Origin: Flavisolibacter tropicus
GTDB taxonomy: Bacteria > Bacteroidota > Bacteroidia > Chitinophagales > Chitinophagaceae
Assembly (NCBI RefSeq): GCF_001644645.1
Contig: NZ_CP011390.1
Location: 496,001-560,000 of the forward strand
Direction: 5' to 3'
DNA: 64,000 nucleotides
The position numbers were made by a program, and so were the translations under genes. A model generated the notes under the pieces. The model saw only the letters and a list, made by a program, of their open reading frames with translations. It was not told the DNA's origin and searched no databases. Numbering within the stretch: position 1 is the stretch's first letter; every line of letters starts with the position of its first letter. Of the stretch, positions 39,580 through 49,165 are shown one piece after another.

Positions 39580-42500
39580 ATGAGAAGAAAAACGATGCTT
39601 GCCATGACAGGTGGAACGTGGAGACACCTGCTCAGCACTGTTTGCTTTATGATGCTCAGCCTGCTGATGCTGGCTCAACCAAAAAGAATCACCGGGCGGG
39701 TGCTTGACGACGATAAGCAACCCGTAGCTGGTGCCAGCGTAGTAATTAAAGGATCTAAAGCTGGTACAACCACCGATGATAAAGGTGCATTTGCTATTGA
39801 CGCCAACGATGGTCAGACCCTTGTATTTTCAGCAGTAGGTTTTACTGCCCGTGAAGTACGAGTGGGAGGACAATCCGCCATTAATGTGGATCTAAAGGCC
39901 TCCAACACACAGATGGAAGGGGTTGTAGTAACTGCCCTTGGAATTACACGTAAGGAAAAGGCACTTGGTTACTCGGCCACTACTTTGAAAACCGAAAACC
40001 TGACGAATGCTATGCCAGCCAACTGGACAGACGCTCTTTCGGGTAAGGTTGCCGGTTTAAACCTGGTACGCTCTAATGGCGGTCCTGCTTCTTCAAATAA
40101 GATTATCCTTCGTGGTGAAAACAACTTAACTGGCGATAACGAAGCGCTTGTTGTTGTAGACGGTGTTGTTATTAACCAAGGTAGTGGTCGCCGCAATGCT
40201 ATTAGCGGGGAGTCTGCCTATGGTACCAGCAGTGACAACATGCCTGCTGACTATGGTAGCAGCATCAACGACATCAATCCTGAAGATATTGAATCGGTTA
40301 CGGTTTTGAAAGGACCTGGTGCAGCTGCGTTATATGGTCAACGCGGTGCCAACGGTGCCATTATTATTACAACGAAGTCCGGTACTGCTAAAAAGAAGGG
40401 TATCGGTGTAACGCTTACATCAAATTGGTCGATGGAGCAAGTGAACCGTTGGCCTGATCTGCAATATGAATATGGTCAGGGAAATAATGGCGTACCTTAT
40501 TATTCTTATGGCGCCGGAGTAGATGGAGCAAGTACCAGCGCCACTTCCTCAGCCTATGGTGCTCGTTTTGATGGCCAGATGTTCTACCAGTATGACCCGG
40601 CAACTCAAGCACGCGGCACGGAAAGAACACCTTGGGTTCCCTATAAAAACAGCAACAGGAGTTATTTTCAAACAGGTCAAACATTAACGAATACGATAAG
40701 TGTGGATGGTGGTACTGATAAAACTACTGCCCGTTTCTCCTTTACCAATGTGGACAACAAATGGATTACTCCGAATACAGGTTACAAGCGCAATACGGTT
40801 GCTCTTTCTGTAAACTCTAAAATCACCGATAAACTTCAGATATCATCCAAAATCAACTATACCAATCGTTATAGTGATAACTTGCCAGGTGCTGGTTATG
40901 GTAACCAGTCTATTATGTACTGGTGGATCTTCTGGCAGCCTAATGCGGATGCAGCCTGGTTGAAAAATTATTGGCAGAAAGGGCAGGAGGGACGCAAAAT
41001 TGAGTATCCGTTCAGCTCCTTTCCAGAGAACCCGTATGCTATAGCCTATGAGTTTATTAACAGCTCAAACCGACACAATATTACCGGCAATATCCAGGCG
41101 AACTACAATATCACTAAAGAGTTGAGTTTGCAGGTACGCACATCAATGGATATGGCTTATGAACAGCGTGCTCAAAAACGTCCTTATGACGCCGGTTCTA
41201 AGCTAACCAAAGGCAGTTATCGTACGCAGAATATTTATTCTAATGAAACATCCATGGACTTCCTTGCTAAGTATACCAAGCAGGTTGGTTCTGATTTTGA
41301 CTTCACGGTAAACCTGGGTGGTAGTGTGCTCAAAAACAACTACAACCGCGACGAGACTCGTGCAGACTCTCTAACCTCTCCTGGTCTTTATTCTTTTGCT
41401 AATGCAGCCGGTACCTTAGTAAGCATGCCATTCAGAAGCAAGTATGGTATCAATAGCTTTTACGGATTGTTTACAGCTGGCTATAAGCGTTACTTGTTCC
41501 TTGATCTTACAGCCCGTCAAGACTGGAATAGCGTTTTGGCAACACCTCAACGTACTCAAAACTCAGGGTTCTTTTATCCTTCAGCAAACGTAAGCTTTGT
41601 GCTTTCTGACGCTGCAAAACTGCCAAGCAGTATTTCTTTTGCCAAGTTCCGTTTTTCTGCTTCCAGTGTGGGCAGTGGTGGTGTAATTCCTTATTTGACT
41701 TCATACAATTATGAAATTGCTCCTGGACTGTTTAGCGGAGGGTTGCAAAATCCGTCATTGTTGTCTAACCCTGACCTGAAACCATTGCGCACCATTACCT
41801 ATGAGGCTGGTGCTGATGTTAAATTGCTTAAAAATCGCATAGGCGTTGATGTGGCTGTTTATACTGGCAATACGAAGGATCAGCACTTGCAACGTATTGT
41901 TGATCGTGCTTCCGGATTTACCCGTTATGTGATGAATGCTGGAAAGGTGAACAACAAGGGCTTGGAAGTAGCATTGAGCGGTTCTCCATTAAAGTCTAAA
42001 AAAGGTTTTAATTGGAACACGAATATTGTGTTCTCTAAAAATCAAAACACCATTAAGGAATTGCCTGATACATCTTTGGTGCTGCAAACAGGACCAGTAG
42101 GTGGTGGCCAGATCGTGGCCAAGGTAGGCGGTAGCATGGGTGACCTCTATGGAAGAGGGTACGTACGTTCTCCTGATGGACAAGTGGTGTATGATGCCAC
42201 AACTGGTAACGCATTGATAACTCAAGATGTAGTATACCTTGGAAACACTATACCAAAGGGTAAGGTGGGTTTCAGCAATGAGTTTGCCTACAAGCAGTTC
42301 CGTTTGAATGTACTATTTGATGCACAGTATGGTGGCGTTGCTCACTCACTGATGCACTATAAACTTGCAGAACAAGGCAAACTTACATCAACGCTGCCTG
42401 GCCGCTATAATGGAATCATTGGAAACGGTGTAGTACAGGATGCAGATGGTAAGTATCGTACTAATGACGTTATTGCTACTGACATCGAAGAGTACTACAA

Positions 42501-42804
42501 ATCTCATATGGGTACAGATAATGCTGAGGGTTCAACTTTTAGTACTGACTTCATTAAGTTTCGCGAGGCAAGGTTTGATTACACCATCAGCCCTAAGTTG
42601 ACCAAGAAGTTGGGCATACAACGCGCTACTATTGGAGTGTATGGCCGTGACCTCTTTATCTGGTCTCCATGGCCAATGTTTGATCCTGAGTTTGGTACGC
42701 TTAGCGGCTCCGATATTGTTCGGGGTTTGAGCAAGCCCAATTCCCTTCTACCCGCACAATGGGTGCTAATCTGGTTATTGGATTCTAAAACTATTAAACA
42801 ATGA
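39580..42804 (+). CDS. SusC/RagA-type TonB-linked outer-membrane protein with C-terminal frameshift
   Basis: A 1074-residue transporter of large nutrients. After the signal peptide comes a carboxypeptidase-regulatory-like domain (KRITGRVLDDDKQPVAGASV), a plug domain (ALGYSATTLKTENL, ALVVVDGVVINQGS, TVLKGPGAAALYGQRGANGA), then the barrel. The last 25 residues are abnormal (KPNSLLPAQWVLIWLL). Adding one T in the T-run at 42726-42728 restores EQAQFPSTRTMGANLVIGF and a stop at 42788, the standard SusC ending with terminal Phe, 12 bases before susD. As written the final strand is lost and the gene overlaps susD by four bases. Ligand unknown; the locus suggests a phosphodiester-containing molecule. 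Confidence 0.92.
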   Translation: MRRKTMLAMTGGTWRHLLSTVCFMMLSLLMLAQPKRITGRVLDDDKQPVAGASVVIKGSKAGTTTDDKGAFAIDANDGQTLVFSAVGFTAREVRVGGQSAINVDLKASNTQMEGVVVTALGITRKEKALGYSATTLKTENLTNAMPANWTDALSGKVAGLNLVRSNGGPASSNKIILRGENNLTGDNEALVVVDGVVINQGSGRRNAISGESAYGTSSDNMPADYGSSINDINPEDIESVTVLKGPGAAALYGQRGANGAIIITTKSGTAKKKGIGVTLTSNWSMEQVNRWPDLQYEYGQGNNGVPYYSYGAGVDGASTSATSSAYGARFDGQMFYQYDPATQARGTERTPWVPYKNSNRSYFQTGQTLTNTISVDGGTDKTTARFSFTNVDNKWITPNTGYKRNTVALSVNSKITDKLQISSKINYTNRYSDNLPGAGYGNQSIMYWWIFWQPNADAAWLKNYWQKGQEGRKIEYPFSSFPENPYAIAYEFINSSNRHNITGNIQANYNITKELSLQVRTSMDMAYEQRAQKRPYDAGSKLTKGSYRTQNIYSNETSMDFLAKYTKQVGSDFDFTVNLGGSVLKNNYNRDETRADSLTSPGLYSFANAAGTLVSMPFRSKYGINSFYGLFTAGYKRYLFLDLTARQDWNSVLATPQRTQNSGFFYPSANVSFVLSDAAKLPSSISFAKFRFSASSVGSGGVIPYLTSYNYEIAPGLFSGGLQNPSLLSNPDLKPLRTITYEAGADVKLLKNRIGVDVAVYTGNTKDQHLQRIVDRASGFTRYVMNAGKVNNKGLEVALSGSPLKSKKGFNWNTNIVFSKNQNTIKELPDTSLVLQTGPVGGGQIVAKVGGSMGDLYGRGYVRSPDGQVVYDATTGNALITQDVVYLGNTIPKGKVGFSNEFAYKQFRLNVLFDAQYGGVAHSLMHYKLAEQGKLTSTLPGRYNGIIGNGVVQDADGKYRTNDVIATDIEEYYKSHMGTDNAEGSTFSTDFIKFREARFDYTISPKLTKKLGIQRATIGVYGRDLFIWSPWPMFDPEFGTLSGSDIVRGLSKPNSLLPAQWVLIWLLDSKTIKQ

Positions 42805-44318
42805 AGCAGACTCTTAATAAAATTGTGTTTCTGTTGACGATGTTCAGTCTGGCATTAACATCGTGCACAAAGGACTTCCAGGAAATTAATACTGATCCAA
42901 ATGATATTCCTGCTGCGTTGCCGCAACAATTGCTGGCTCCGGCATTAGTGGGTACATTGACTTATAACATGACCCGAAACCGCAACTTTAACAATGAACT
43001 GATGCAGGTTTCTGTAAACATGAGTGACGCAGATGGCCAGGTATTCCGCTATGACTTCCGCGCCACGCTGTCCGATTATCTTTATAACGGACTGTATTCA
43101 GAACTAACCAATTTTAAAGACATCTATAAGATTGCTGCCGATACCACCGGTTCCAATTTTAATAAGTCTTATATGGGTATTTCGTTGGTGTGTCAATCAT
43201 GGATCTATTCCATTCTTACCGATACCTACGGCGACATTCCTTATTTCCAGTCTAACAAGGGAAAAGATTCGCTGTTGTTTGAGCCAACATTTGACCGTCA
43301 GAAAGACATCTACTTTGATATTTTCAAAAAGCTGGAAGAAGCAAACCTCCTGTTGAAAGAAAATACTGCCATCAATGGAGCTAGTGATCCTGTATATGGG
43401 GGCAACATCAAGAAGTGGCAAAAGTTTGCTAACTCTCTTTACCTGCGCCTATTGCTGCGTGTTTCAGGAAAAGCTGAAGTATCAGACTTGGCCAAAGCCA
43501 AGATTCGCGATATAGTAGAAACTAATGCTGCTACTTATCCGATCATTAGCAGCAATACCGAGTCTGCCATTTTAAGATGGAACGGAACAGCTCCTTATAT
43601 TAACCCGCTTATGGCAGTTCGGGAACAGGATTACCGTCAGCCTGCTGTAGCTTCATTCTTTATCAATAATCTAGTTGATTGGAACGATCCTCGCATCAAT
43701 ACATCTTTAGGAGCAAATGGTATCAACCGCTGGGGAATTGCTCCTTACTTGGGAGCTTTTGAAGGAGTACCTAGTGGTTATGCACCAGCTGATAACCCAA
43801 TAAAAAAATCATGGTTCTATAGCAATACATCTGCTATCTCTATGCAGAAAGATACTATTGCTGGTATGATGCTGAACTACGCAGAAGTGAATTTTATCCT
43901 GGCAGAAGCTGCTGCCAAAGGTTGGATTGGTTCTTCGGCCGAGACGTATTACAACAAGGGTGTTGAAACAAGCATTACACAGTGGCTGCCTACATGGACA
44001 GGTCCTGTGACACAGTACCTGATAGATGCAGACATGCAATGGAATGCAAGTGCATCATTAGATGAAAAAATGGAAAAGATACACCTTCAGAAATATTATG
44101 CCCTGTTCATGACTGATATGCAGCAATGGTTTGAATACCGCCGCACCGGACATCCGGTATTGCCCAAAGGTTCTGGCCTGCGCAATGGAGGCGTGATGCC
44201 TGCTCGCATGGTATACCCAGTGTATGTGCAATCTACCAATCCATCCAATTACAAGATTGCGGTGGCTAACCAAGGAGCAGATATTATTTCTACTCAAGTG
44301 TGGTGGCAAAAACCATAA
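42801..44318 (+). CDS. SusD/RagB-family outer-membrane nutrient-binding lipoprotein
   Basis: A 505-residue surface lipoprotein that caps the SusC barrel. The signal MKQTLNKIVFLLTMFSLALT ends at a lipobox cysteine (TSC), followed by TKDFQEINTDPNDIPAALPQ, typical of the SusD-like group. TPR-type helices follow (WQKFANSLYLRLLLRVSGKA; MMLNYAEVNFILAEAAAKGW). The partner SusC lies immediately upstream. It should set the ligand specificity; none of the sequence identifies the ligand. Confidence 0.93.
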   Translation: MKQTLNKIVFLLTMFSLALTSCTKDFQEINTDPNDIPAALPQQLLAPALVGTLTYNMTRNRNFNNELMQVSVNMSDADGQVFRYDFRATLSDYLYNGLYSELTNFKDIYKIAADTTGSNFNKSYMGISLVCQSWIYSILTDTYGDIPYFQSNKGKDSLLFEPTFDRQKDIYFDIFKKLEEANLLLKENTAINGASDPVYGGNIKKWQKFANSLYLRLLLRVSGKAEVSDLAKAKIRDIVETNAATYPIISSNTESAILRWNGTAPYINPLMAVREQDYRQPAVASFFINNLVDWNDPRINTSLGANGINRWGIAPYLGAFEGVPSGYAPADNPIKKSWFYSNTSAISMQKDTIAGMMLNYAEVNFILAEAAAKGWIGSSAETYYNKGVETSITQWLPTWTGPVTQYLIDADMQWNASASLDEKMEKIHLQKYYALFMTDMQQWFEYRRTGHPVLPKGSGLRNGGVMPARMVYPVYVQSTNPSNYKIAVANQGADIISTQVWWQKP

Positions 44319-44375
44319 TTGTAACATGTGCTTTTGTTGAATAAACCCAAGCCGTCAATACAAAACAATACTATA

Positions 44376-45875
44376 ATGAAACATATAAAACTCTTTTCCT
44401 TTCTTTTGTTGTCTTTGACCCTTTTGTGGGGTTGCAAAAAAGAAAGCAGTAATTACCCTGGTGGAACATTAAGCCCTTTCATAGCTTTGTTTGATCTCCG
44501 GAATTTAGACAAGGGTCAGGATGTAACCCTAACTAAGGATGCCTTGTTTGGGGCTTCCCAAATTACTGGTCTTGTCGTATCAGATCATTCAGGTGGTAAT
44601 ATGCCTGCTGGAATGCTAGTGGTACAAGACCACCGCCGTTTATCATTGTTGCGTGGTATAGCCATTTCTATAGGTGATGCTGCCGCCAGCTATGTACCTG
44701 GCGATTCTGTAGTGATCAATGTAGAAGGTGCTGTGTTAAAACGTGTCAATGGTATCTTACAACTTACTGGGGTCACTAATGAGAAGATCACAAAAGTGTC
44801 TTCTGGCGCTAAGGTTGTACCAGTGATTGTTAAAAACAGCGATGTGCTCAACGCTCCTGGCACTTATGAGAGCACCTTGATAACTGTAAACAAAGGAGGC
44901 TTTGATCCTTCTTACCCAGCCGGAACTACCTATGCCGGAGATCGCATCATGAATGATGGTTTTGGTAATCTTACATTGCATACAGAACAAGGAGCCAACT
45001 ACGCTAATAAGCCCCTTCCTTATATGTCTAATAATACGGGTATTGTGTTTGGGGGTGCCGACGGCAAGCCACAACTTTGGCCCCGCGGTAATAGCGACAT
45101 CCTTGTAACGGCTGCCACTGCCCCTAAGATTGCCAACATCATAATTACCGGCTATCTGACTGACCCTAGCGGTACTGATGGCGGCTATGAATACATTCAG
45201 TTAATGGCCACTAAAAACCTTGATTTTGCGGCTACACCTTATGCTTTAGTAACTTCTAATAACGCCGGGTCTAATGGATATCCGGCCGAAGGCTGGGCTA
45301 CTGGAGGTGCCAGAACCTACAAGATCAACATTACTACCGGTACGGTGCAAAAAGGCCAATACTTCTATGTAGGGGCTAATAAAAAGATCTGGGGTGCCAC
45401 CTCGGCTGATGTTACAAGCGCGTTATGGATATCTAAACCATACCAAACGGATGCTGGTGATGGCTTTGGTGCTGCCACAAGTAATCTTTTGGCAAATAGT
45501 GGTAACGTTGCCAGTATTGCTGTTTTTGACAAAACGGATGTTACGTCTCAAACCGAGCCCATTGATGTAATCTTCTATGGTAGTAATGGTGGTCAGGTAT
45601 TTACTGCCGGACCGCCGCCTCTAGGGTACCGCATTACCAACACTGATTTGTATGATTTGAAAAATCCTTCTACACAAGCGGACCAGCCCTTTTTCAACCA
45701 AGGGTCAAATACCTCAAGATTTGCATTTCCTACGACAAGTAATTTTTCCCAGCTGGGTGGGAAATATAACAAAACAACTGGCCGTTGGACAACAGCACGT
45801 GCATTGAAAAGCGTTGTGCTGACCAATAGTTCCACTGTGAGCCAGATTGAAGGCGCAACCTCTATAGAAGAATAA
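44376..45875 (+). CDS. DUF5689-like surface lipoprotein
   Basis: A 499-residue lipoprotein. The start at 44376 (MKHIKLFSFLLLSLTLLWGC) gives a clear lipobox cysteine; the longer frame is not signal-like. The N-terminal about 230 residues (SPFIALFDLRNLDKGQDVTL, GLVVSDHSGGNMPAGMLVVQ) match the DUF5689 type often found beside SusCD pairs. The C-terminal half contains a lamin-tail-like beta region (YIQLMATKNLDFAATPYALV). It probably binds the ligand or partners at the cell surface. No catalytic motif is visible. Confidence 0.8.
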   Translation: MKHIKLFSFLLLSLTLLWGCKKESSNYPGGTLSPFIALFDLRNLDKGQDVTLTKDALFGASQITGLVVSDHSGGNMPAGMLVVQDHRRLSLLRGIAISIGDAAASYVPGDSVVINVEGAVLKRVNGILQLTGVTNEKITKVSSGAKVVPVIVKNSDVLNAPGTYESTLITVNKGGFDPSYPAGTTYAGDRIMNDGFGNLTLHTEQGANYANKPLPYMSNNTGIVFGGADGKPQLWPRGNSDILVTAATAPKIANIIITGYLTDPSGTDGGYEYIQLMATKNLDFAATPYALVTSNNAGSNGYPAEGWATGGARTYKINITTGTVQKGQYFYVGANKKIWGATSADVTSALWISKPYQTDAGDGFGAATSNLLANSGNVASIAVFDKTDVTSQTEPIDVIFYGSNGGQVFTAGPPPLGYRITNTDLYDLKNPSTQADQPFFNQGSNTSRFAFPTTSNFSQLGGKYNKTTGRWTTARALKSVVLTNSSTVSQIEGATSIEE

Positions 45876-45919
45876 AATAATTGCAGGCAGCAGTCTGTAG
45901 CAACTAAATAGATCTTTTC

Positions 45920-45952
45920 AGGAATGCGGTGCTCTAAATACACCGCATTCCT
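45920..45952 (+). terminator. 12-bp hairpin between the DUF5689-like gene and the phosphoesterase gene
   Basis: AGGAATGCGGTG pairs perfectly with CACCGCATTCCT across a 9-base loop. It is followed only by a mixed pyrimidine stretch (TATACCTCTCTTTT), so it may partly attenuate the transcript, giving less phosphoesterase than SusCD. Confidence 0.6.
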
Positions 45953-45976
45953 TATACCTCTCTTTTACTTAATGTT

Positions 45977-47395
45977 ATGCAACGACGTTCGTTTTTAAGA
46001 AATACACTTTGGCTCTCTGGCGGCGCAGTACTGGCTAGTTGTTCTAAAAAAATTGTTCCTGAAGGTAGCGGCACCTCCGAAGTCATTAAGGGGCGCGTAC
46101 AATCTGGTGGCAAGGGCTTGGCTAACGTGGCCGTTTCGGATGGTTTCTCGGTGGTACTCACTAATGCCAAAGGACAATATGCACTGACAAAGCATGAGGC
46201 TGCCGAATACATCTTTGTGTCAACTCCTGCTGGTTATGCATTTCCTCATACGAACGGTATCGCATCGACCTATAAAAAACTAGAGGGGAGTGGAGACATT
46301 GACTTTGAACTGGAGCGCCTGACCGTGGACGACAATGAACACAAATTTCTCATTTGGGCAGATCCGCAAATGGCAAACGCCAGTGATGTTCAAAAAATGC
46401 TAGCGCAATCGGTACCCGATGTAAAGAAACTGGTGGCAAGCGCAGGTACTGGCGCTTTGATCCATGGCATTACGGTTGGAGATATTGCCTGGGACAAGTT
46501 GGAAATCTTTGATGATTACAAAAAAGGAGTTCAGCAAATGGGCATACCTTTTTTCCAGTGTATTGGTAATCACGACATGGATTACCGCCAGGGGGGTGAC
46601 GAAACTTCTGACCGCACTTTTAAGAAGGCTTTTGGTCCTACCTATTATTCCTTCAACCGCGGACAGGTGCATTATGTAGTGTTGGACGATGTACGCTACT
46701 TAGGCGTTGAGCGTGACTATGATGGATACATTACCCAACAACAATTAGATTGGCTAAAGAAAGATCTATCCTATGTAACCAAAGAGAAACTGATCATTCT
46801 TTGTTTACATATTCCTGTTCATTCATCGGTGAAGAATAGGAAAGACTTGTATGAAATTCTAGGAGATAGAACCGTGCATATTATGTCGGGGCATACGCAT
46901 TGGCATGACAATGTGATACAAGGCAATATCTATGAGCATAACCACGGAACAGTGTGTGGTGCCTGGTGGACGGGCCCGATTTGTGGTGATGGAACACCAA
47001 ATGGCTATGGCGTTTATACCGTAAAAGGTACTGACTTGAAATGGCATTACCAGGCTACAGGTCAAGACGCCAATTATCAATTGAGTGTTTCCATCAGTGA
47101 GTTTAACAATGTTCAAAAACAAGTGAAAGTAAATATCTGGAATTACGATCCTGCCTGGAAAACGGCACATTGGATTGATGGTGAAGCAAAAGGTTCATTA
47201 GAACAGTTTGAAGGATTTGATCCACAGGCATATGCCACTTTACAAGGACCGAACCTGCCAAAGCCAAGAGGATTTGCTGAACCTAAAATGACAGATCATT
47301 TATTCCGTGCTTTTGTACCGAATACGGCGAAGGAAATAAAGATCATAGCCACAGACCGCTTTGGTAAAGAATATGTTGTTACTCAAACTATTTAA
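45977..47395 (+). CDS. Calcineurin-like metallophosphoesterase, exported
   Basis: A 472-residue hydrolase. The N-terminus MQRRSFLRNTLWLSGGAVLA followed by SCSKK has a twin-Arg-like pattern and a lipobox. Domains in order: an N-terminal beta-sandwich (IKGRVQSGGKGLANVAVSDG), the metallophosphoesterase core with LIWADPQMANA, GDIAWDKLE, GNHDMDYR and MSGHTHWH (metal ligands), and a C-terminal domain (RAFVPNTAKEIKIIATDRFG). The usual first-motif D-x-H is changed to D-P-Q, which is worth noting. In this locus it probably cleaves a phosphomonoester or diester taken in by SusCD. Confidence 0.88.
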   Translation: MQRRSFLRNTLWLSGGAVLASCSKKIVPEGSGTSEVIKGRVQSGGKGLANVAVSDGFSVVLTNAKGQYALTKHEAAEYIFVSTPAGYAFPHTNGIASTYKKLEGSGDIDFELERLTVDDNEHKFLIWADPQMANASDVQKMLAQSVPDVKKLVASAGTGALIHGITVGDIAWDKLEIFDDYKKGVQQMGIPFFQCIGNHDMDYRQGGDETSDRTFKKAFGPTYYSFNRGQVHYVVLDDVRYLGVERDYDGYITQQQLDWLKKDLSYVTKEKLIILCLHIPVHSSVKNRKDLYEILGDRTVHIMSGHTHWHDNVIQGNIYEHNHGTVCGAWWTGPICGDGTPNGYGVYTVKGTDLKWHYQATGQDANYQLSVSISEFNNVQKQVKVNIWNYDPAWKTAHWIDGEAKGSLEQFEGFDPQAYATLQGPNLPKPRGFAEPKMTDHLFRAFVPNTAKEIKIIATDRFGKEYVVTQTI

Positions 47396-47399
47396 CCCG

Positions 47400-48077
47400 A
47401 TGAAAAAACTTGCTTTGGTATGGATGCTTTTACAAGCATTTCAGGGGGCTTCCGCCCAAACAGCTAAATGGGATAGCACATTCCGTCCCAACAATTATGA
47501 CTTGAAGAAAGAATTGTTCCGCAGTTTTAAAAATAGTGAGAAAGATGTAGTGTTCCTTGGTAATAGTATAACGGCTAATGTGGATTGGAGTGAGCTATTA
47601 CAGATGAAGGAAGCCCGCAATCGTGGTATTTCAGGCGATATTACCTTTGGTGTATTAGAGCGCCTTGATGAGGTGATAGAAGGCAAGCCTGCCAAGGTGT
47701 TTATTCTTATAGGCATCAATGATATATCCCGTAATATTCCAGATAGTATCATCGCTGAAAATCATAGAAAGATTGTAGCGCGAATTAAGAAGGGTAGTCC
47801 TAAAACAAAGATCTACTTGGAAACATTGTTGCCGGTAAATAACACCTTTACCCAGTTTAAGAATCATTATAACAAAGACGAGCATATTCAATATGTAAAC
47901 GAACGGCTTAAAGAAACGGCAAAAGCGTATGGTGCCGTATTGATTGATCTGCATCCTTATTTTCAAGATAGTGAAGGCAAGTTAAAAAAAGAGTTTACAG
48001 AGGATGGCTTACATTTAAAAGCTGCTGGCTATAAACTATGGGCCGACATATTGAAAAAAGGTAATTACTTAAAATAA
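47400..48077 (+). CDS. SGNH/GDSL-family hydrolase, exported
   Basis: A 225-residue esterase-type enzyme. The start ATG at 47400 (MKKLALVWMLLQAFQGASAQ) lies four bases after the preceding stop and begins a signal peptide. The SGNH blocks are visible: VVFLGNSITANVDW (nucleophile Ser), GISGDI (Gly), FILIGINDIS (Asn) and EDGLHLKAAGYKLW (Asp/His). Likely acts in the periplasm on an ester or acyl group. With the neighbouring phosphodiesterases, deacylation of a glycerolipid is one possible role; this is inference. Confidence 0.88.
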   Translation: MKKLALVWMLLQAFQGASAQTAKWDSTFRPNNYDLKKELFRSFKNSEKDVVFLGNSITANVDWSELLQMKEARNRGISGDITFGVLERLDEVIEGKPAKVFILIGINDISRNIPDSIIAENHRKIVARIKKGSPKTKIYLETLLPVNNTFTQFKNHYNKDEHIQYVNERLKETAKAYGAVLIDLHPYFQDSEGKLKKEFTEDGLHLKAAGYKLWADILKKGNYLK

Positions 48078-48086
48078 TCTTGCTTG

Positions 48087-49013
48087 ATGATGACGAAGGT
48101 TTCTATTGCAATAGGCTTAATAGCTGTTACTACATTGGTTTCTTGTGCCACACATAAAAACAGTACAGTAAACAAGGAAGCTATGAATACATTTCCTGCT
48201 TTTGATAAAGAGGGTCACAGAGGTGGTAGAGGTTTAATGCCTGAAAATACCATTCCGGCTATGCATAATGCGATAGACTTAGGTGTAACCACTTTAGAAA
48301 TGGATGCCAGCATTTCTAAAGACAAAAAAGTAGTCGTTTCTCACGACCCTTATTTTAATTCAGATATAACTACTACACCAGAAGGAAAGACGCTGACAAA
48401 ACAGGAGGGGATGGCGTTGCTTCTTTATGGTATGGATTATAATACCATAAAAAAGTATGATGTAGGTTTAAAACCACACCCTGGTTTTCCGCGTCAACAA
48501 AAAATAGCTGTACACAAACCATTATTATCAGAACTCATTGCTTCTTCAGAGGAATATGCCAAAAAGAAGGGACACGCACCTTTGTGGTATAATATTGAAA
48601 CGAAATCAATGCCTTCTGGTGATGGTGTAAAACATCCAGCGCCTGAAGAGTTTGTAGACCTATTAGTGGCTGTTATTAATGAAGCCGGCATTGCCAATAG
48701 AACCGTTATTCAATCTTTTGATATACGTACGTTACAAGTAATACATAAAAAATATCCTCAATTCAAGACCTCGTTACTTATGGAGGCTACTGATAAAAGA
48801 AGCCTGGATGAGCAATTGAATGAGCTAGGGTTTGTGCCATTTGTCTATAGCCCTAATTACGCGTTGCTTTCTACTCAATTGGTAAATGCCTGTCATGCAA
48901 AAGGAATGAAAGTAGTTCCGTGGACTTTAAACACGAAAGAGCTGATTGAACAAGCAAAAACATATGGCGTAGATGGAATCATTACGGATTATCCGGATCT
49001 CTATAATAACTAA
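48087..49013 (+). CDS. Glycerophosphodiester phosphodiesterase, lipoprotein (first copy)
   Basis: Hydrolyses glycerophosphodiesters to glycerol 3-phosphate and an alcohol. A product of about 308 residues starting with ATG at 48087 or 48090; the signal ends at a lipobox (TTLVSCATHK). Catalytic residues are in EGHRGGRGLMPENTIPA (His, then Glu of PENT), LEMDASISKD and VVSHDP. The C-terminus has VVPWTLN and GVDGIITDYPD, as in the family. It begins about ten bases after the SGNH gene and is paralogous to the gene at 51520. The product glycerol 3-phosphate would enter by GlpT. Confidence 0.93.
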   Translation: MMTKVSIAIGLIAVTTLVSCATHKNSTVNKEAMNTFPAFDKEGHRGGRGLMPENTIPAMHNAIDLGVTTLEMDASISKDKKVVVSHDPYFNSDITTTPEGKTLTKQEGMALLLYGMDYNTIKKYDVGLKPHPGFPRQQKIAVHKPLLSELIASSEEYAKKKGHAPLWYNIETKSMPSGDGVKHPAPEEFVDLLVAVINEAGIANRTVIQSFDIRTLQVIHKKYPQFKTSLLMEATDKRSLDEQLNELGFVPFVYSPNYALLSTQLVNACHAKGMKVVPWTLNTKELIEQAKTYGVDGIITDYPDLYNN

Positions 49014-49165
49014 CTCTTAAATTAGGTATCATTTCTAAAAATCGGTAAATGCATGCCTTAAACCTGTAGTTGTTGGGAAAGAGATAATAAAATGATGTCT
49101 ATCTTTTTAACCCGTGTGCTTTATAATTTTTTATTGAAAATATTTAAACGATTAACTTCAGCTCT

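Noticed and set aside
42801..42804. Four-base ATGA overlap of susC and susD as translational coupling
   Set aside because: The overlap exists only because of the apparent frameshift; the restored susC stops at 42788.
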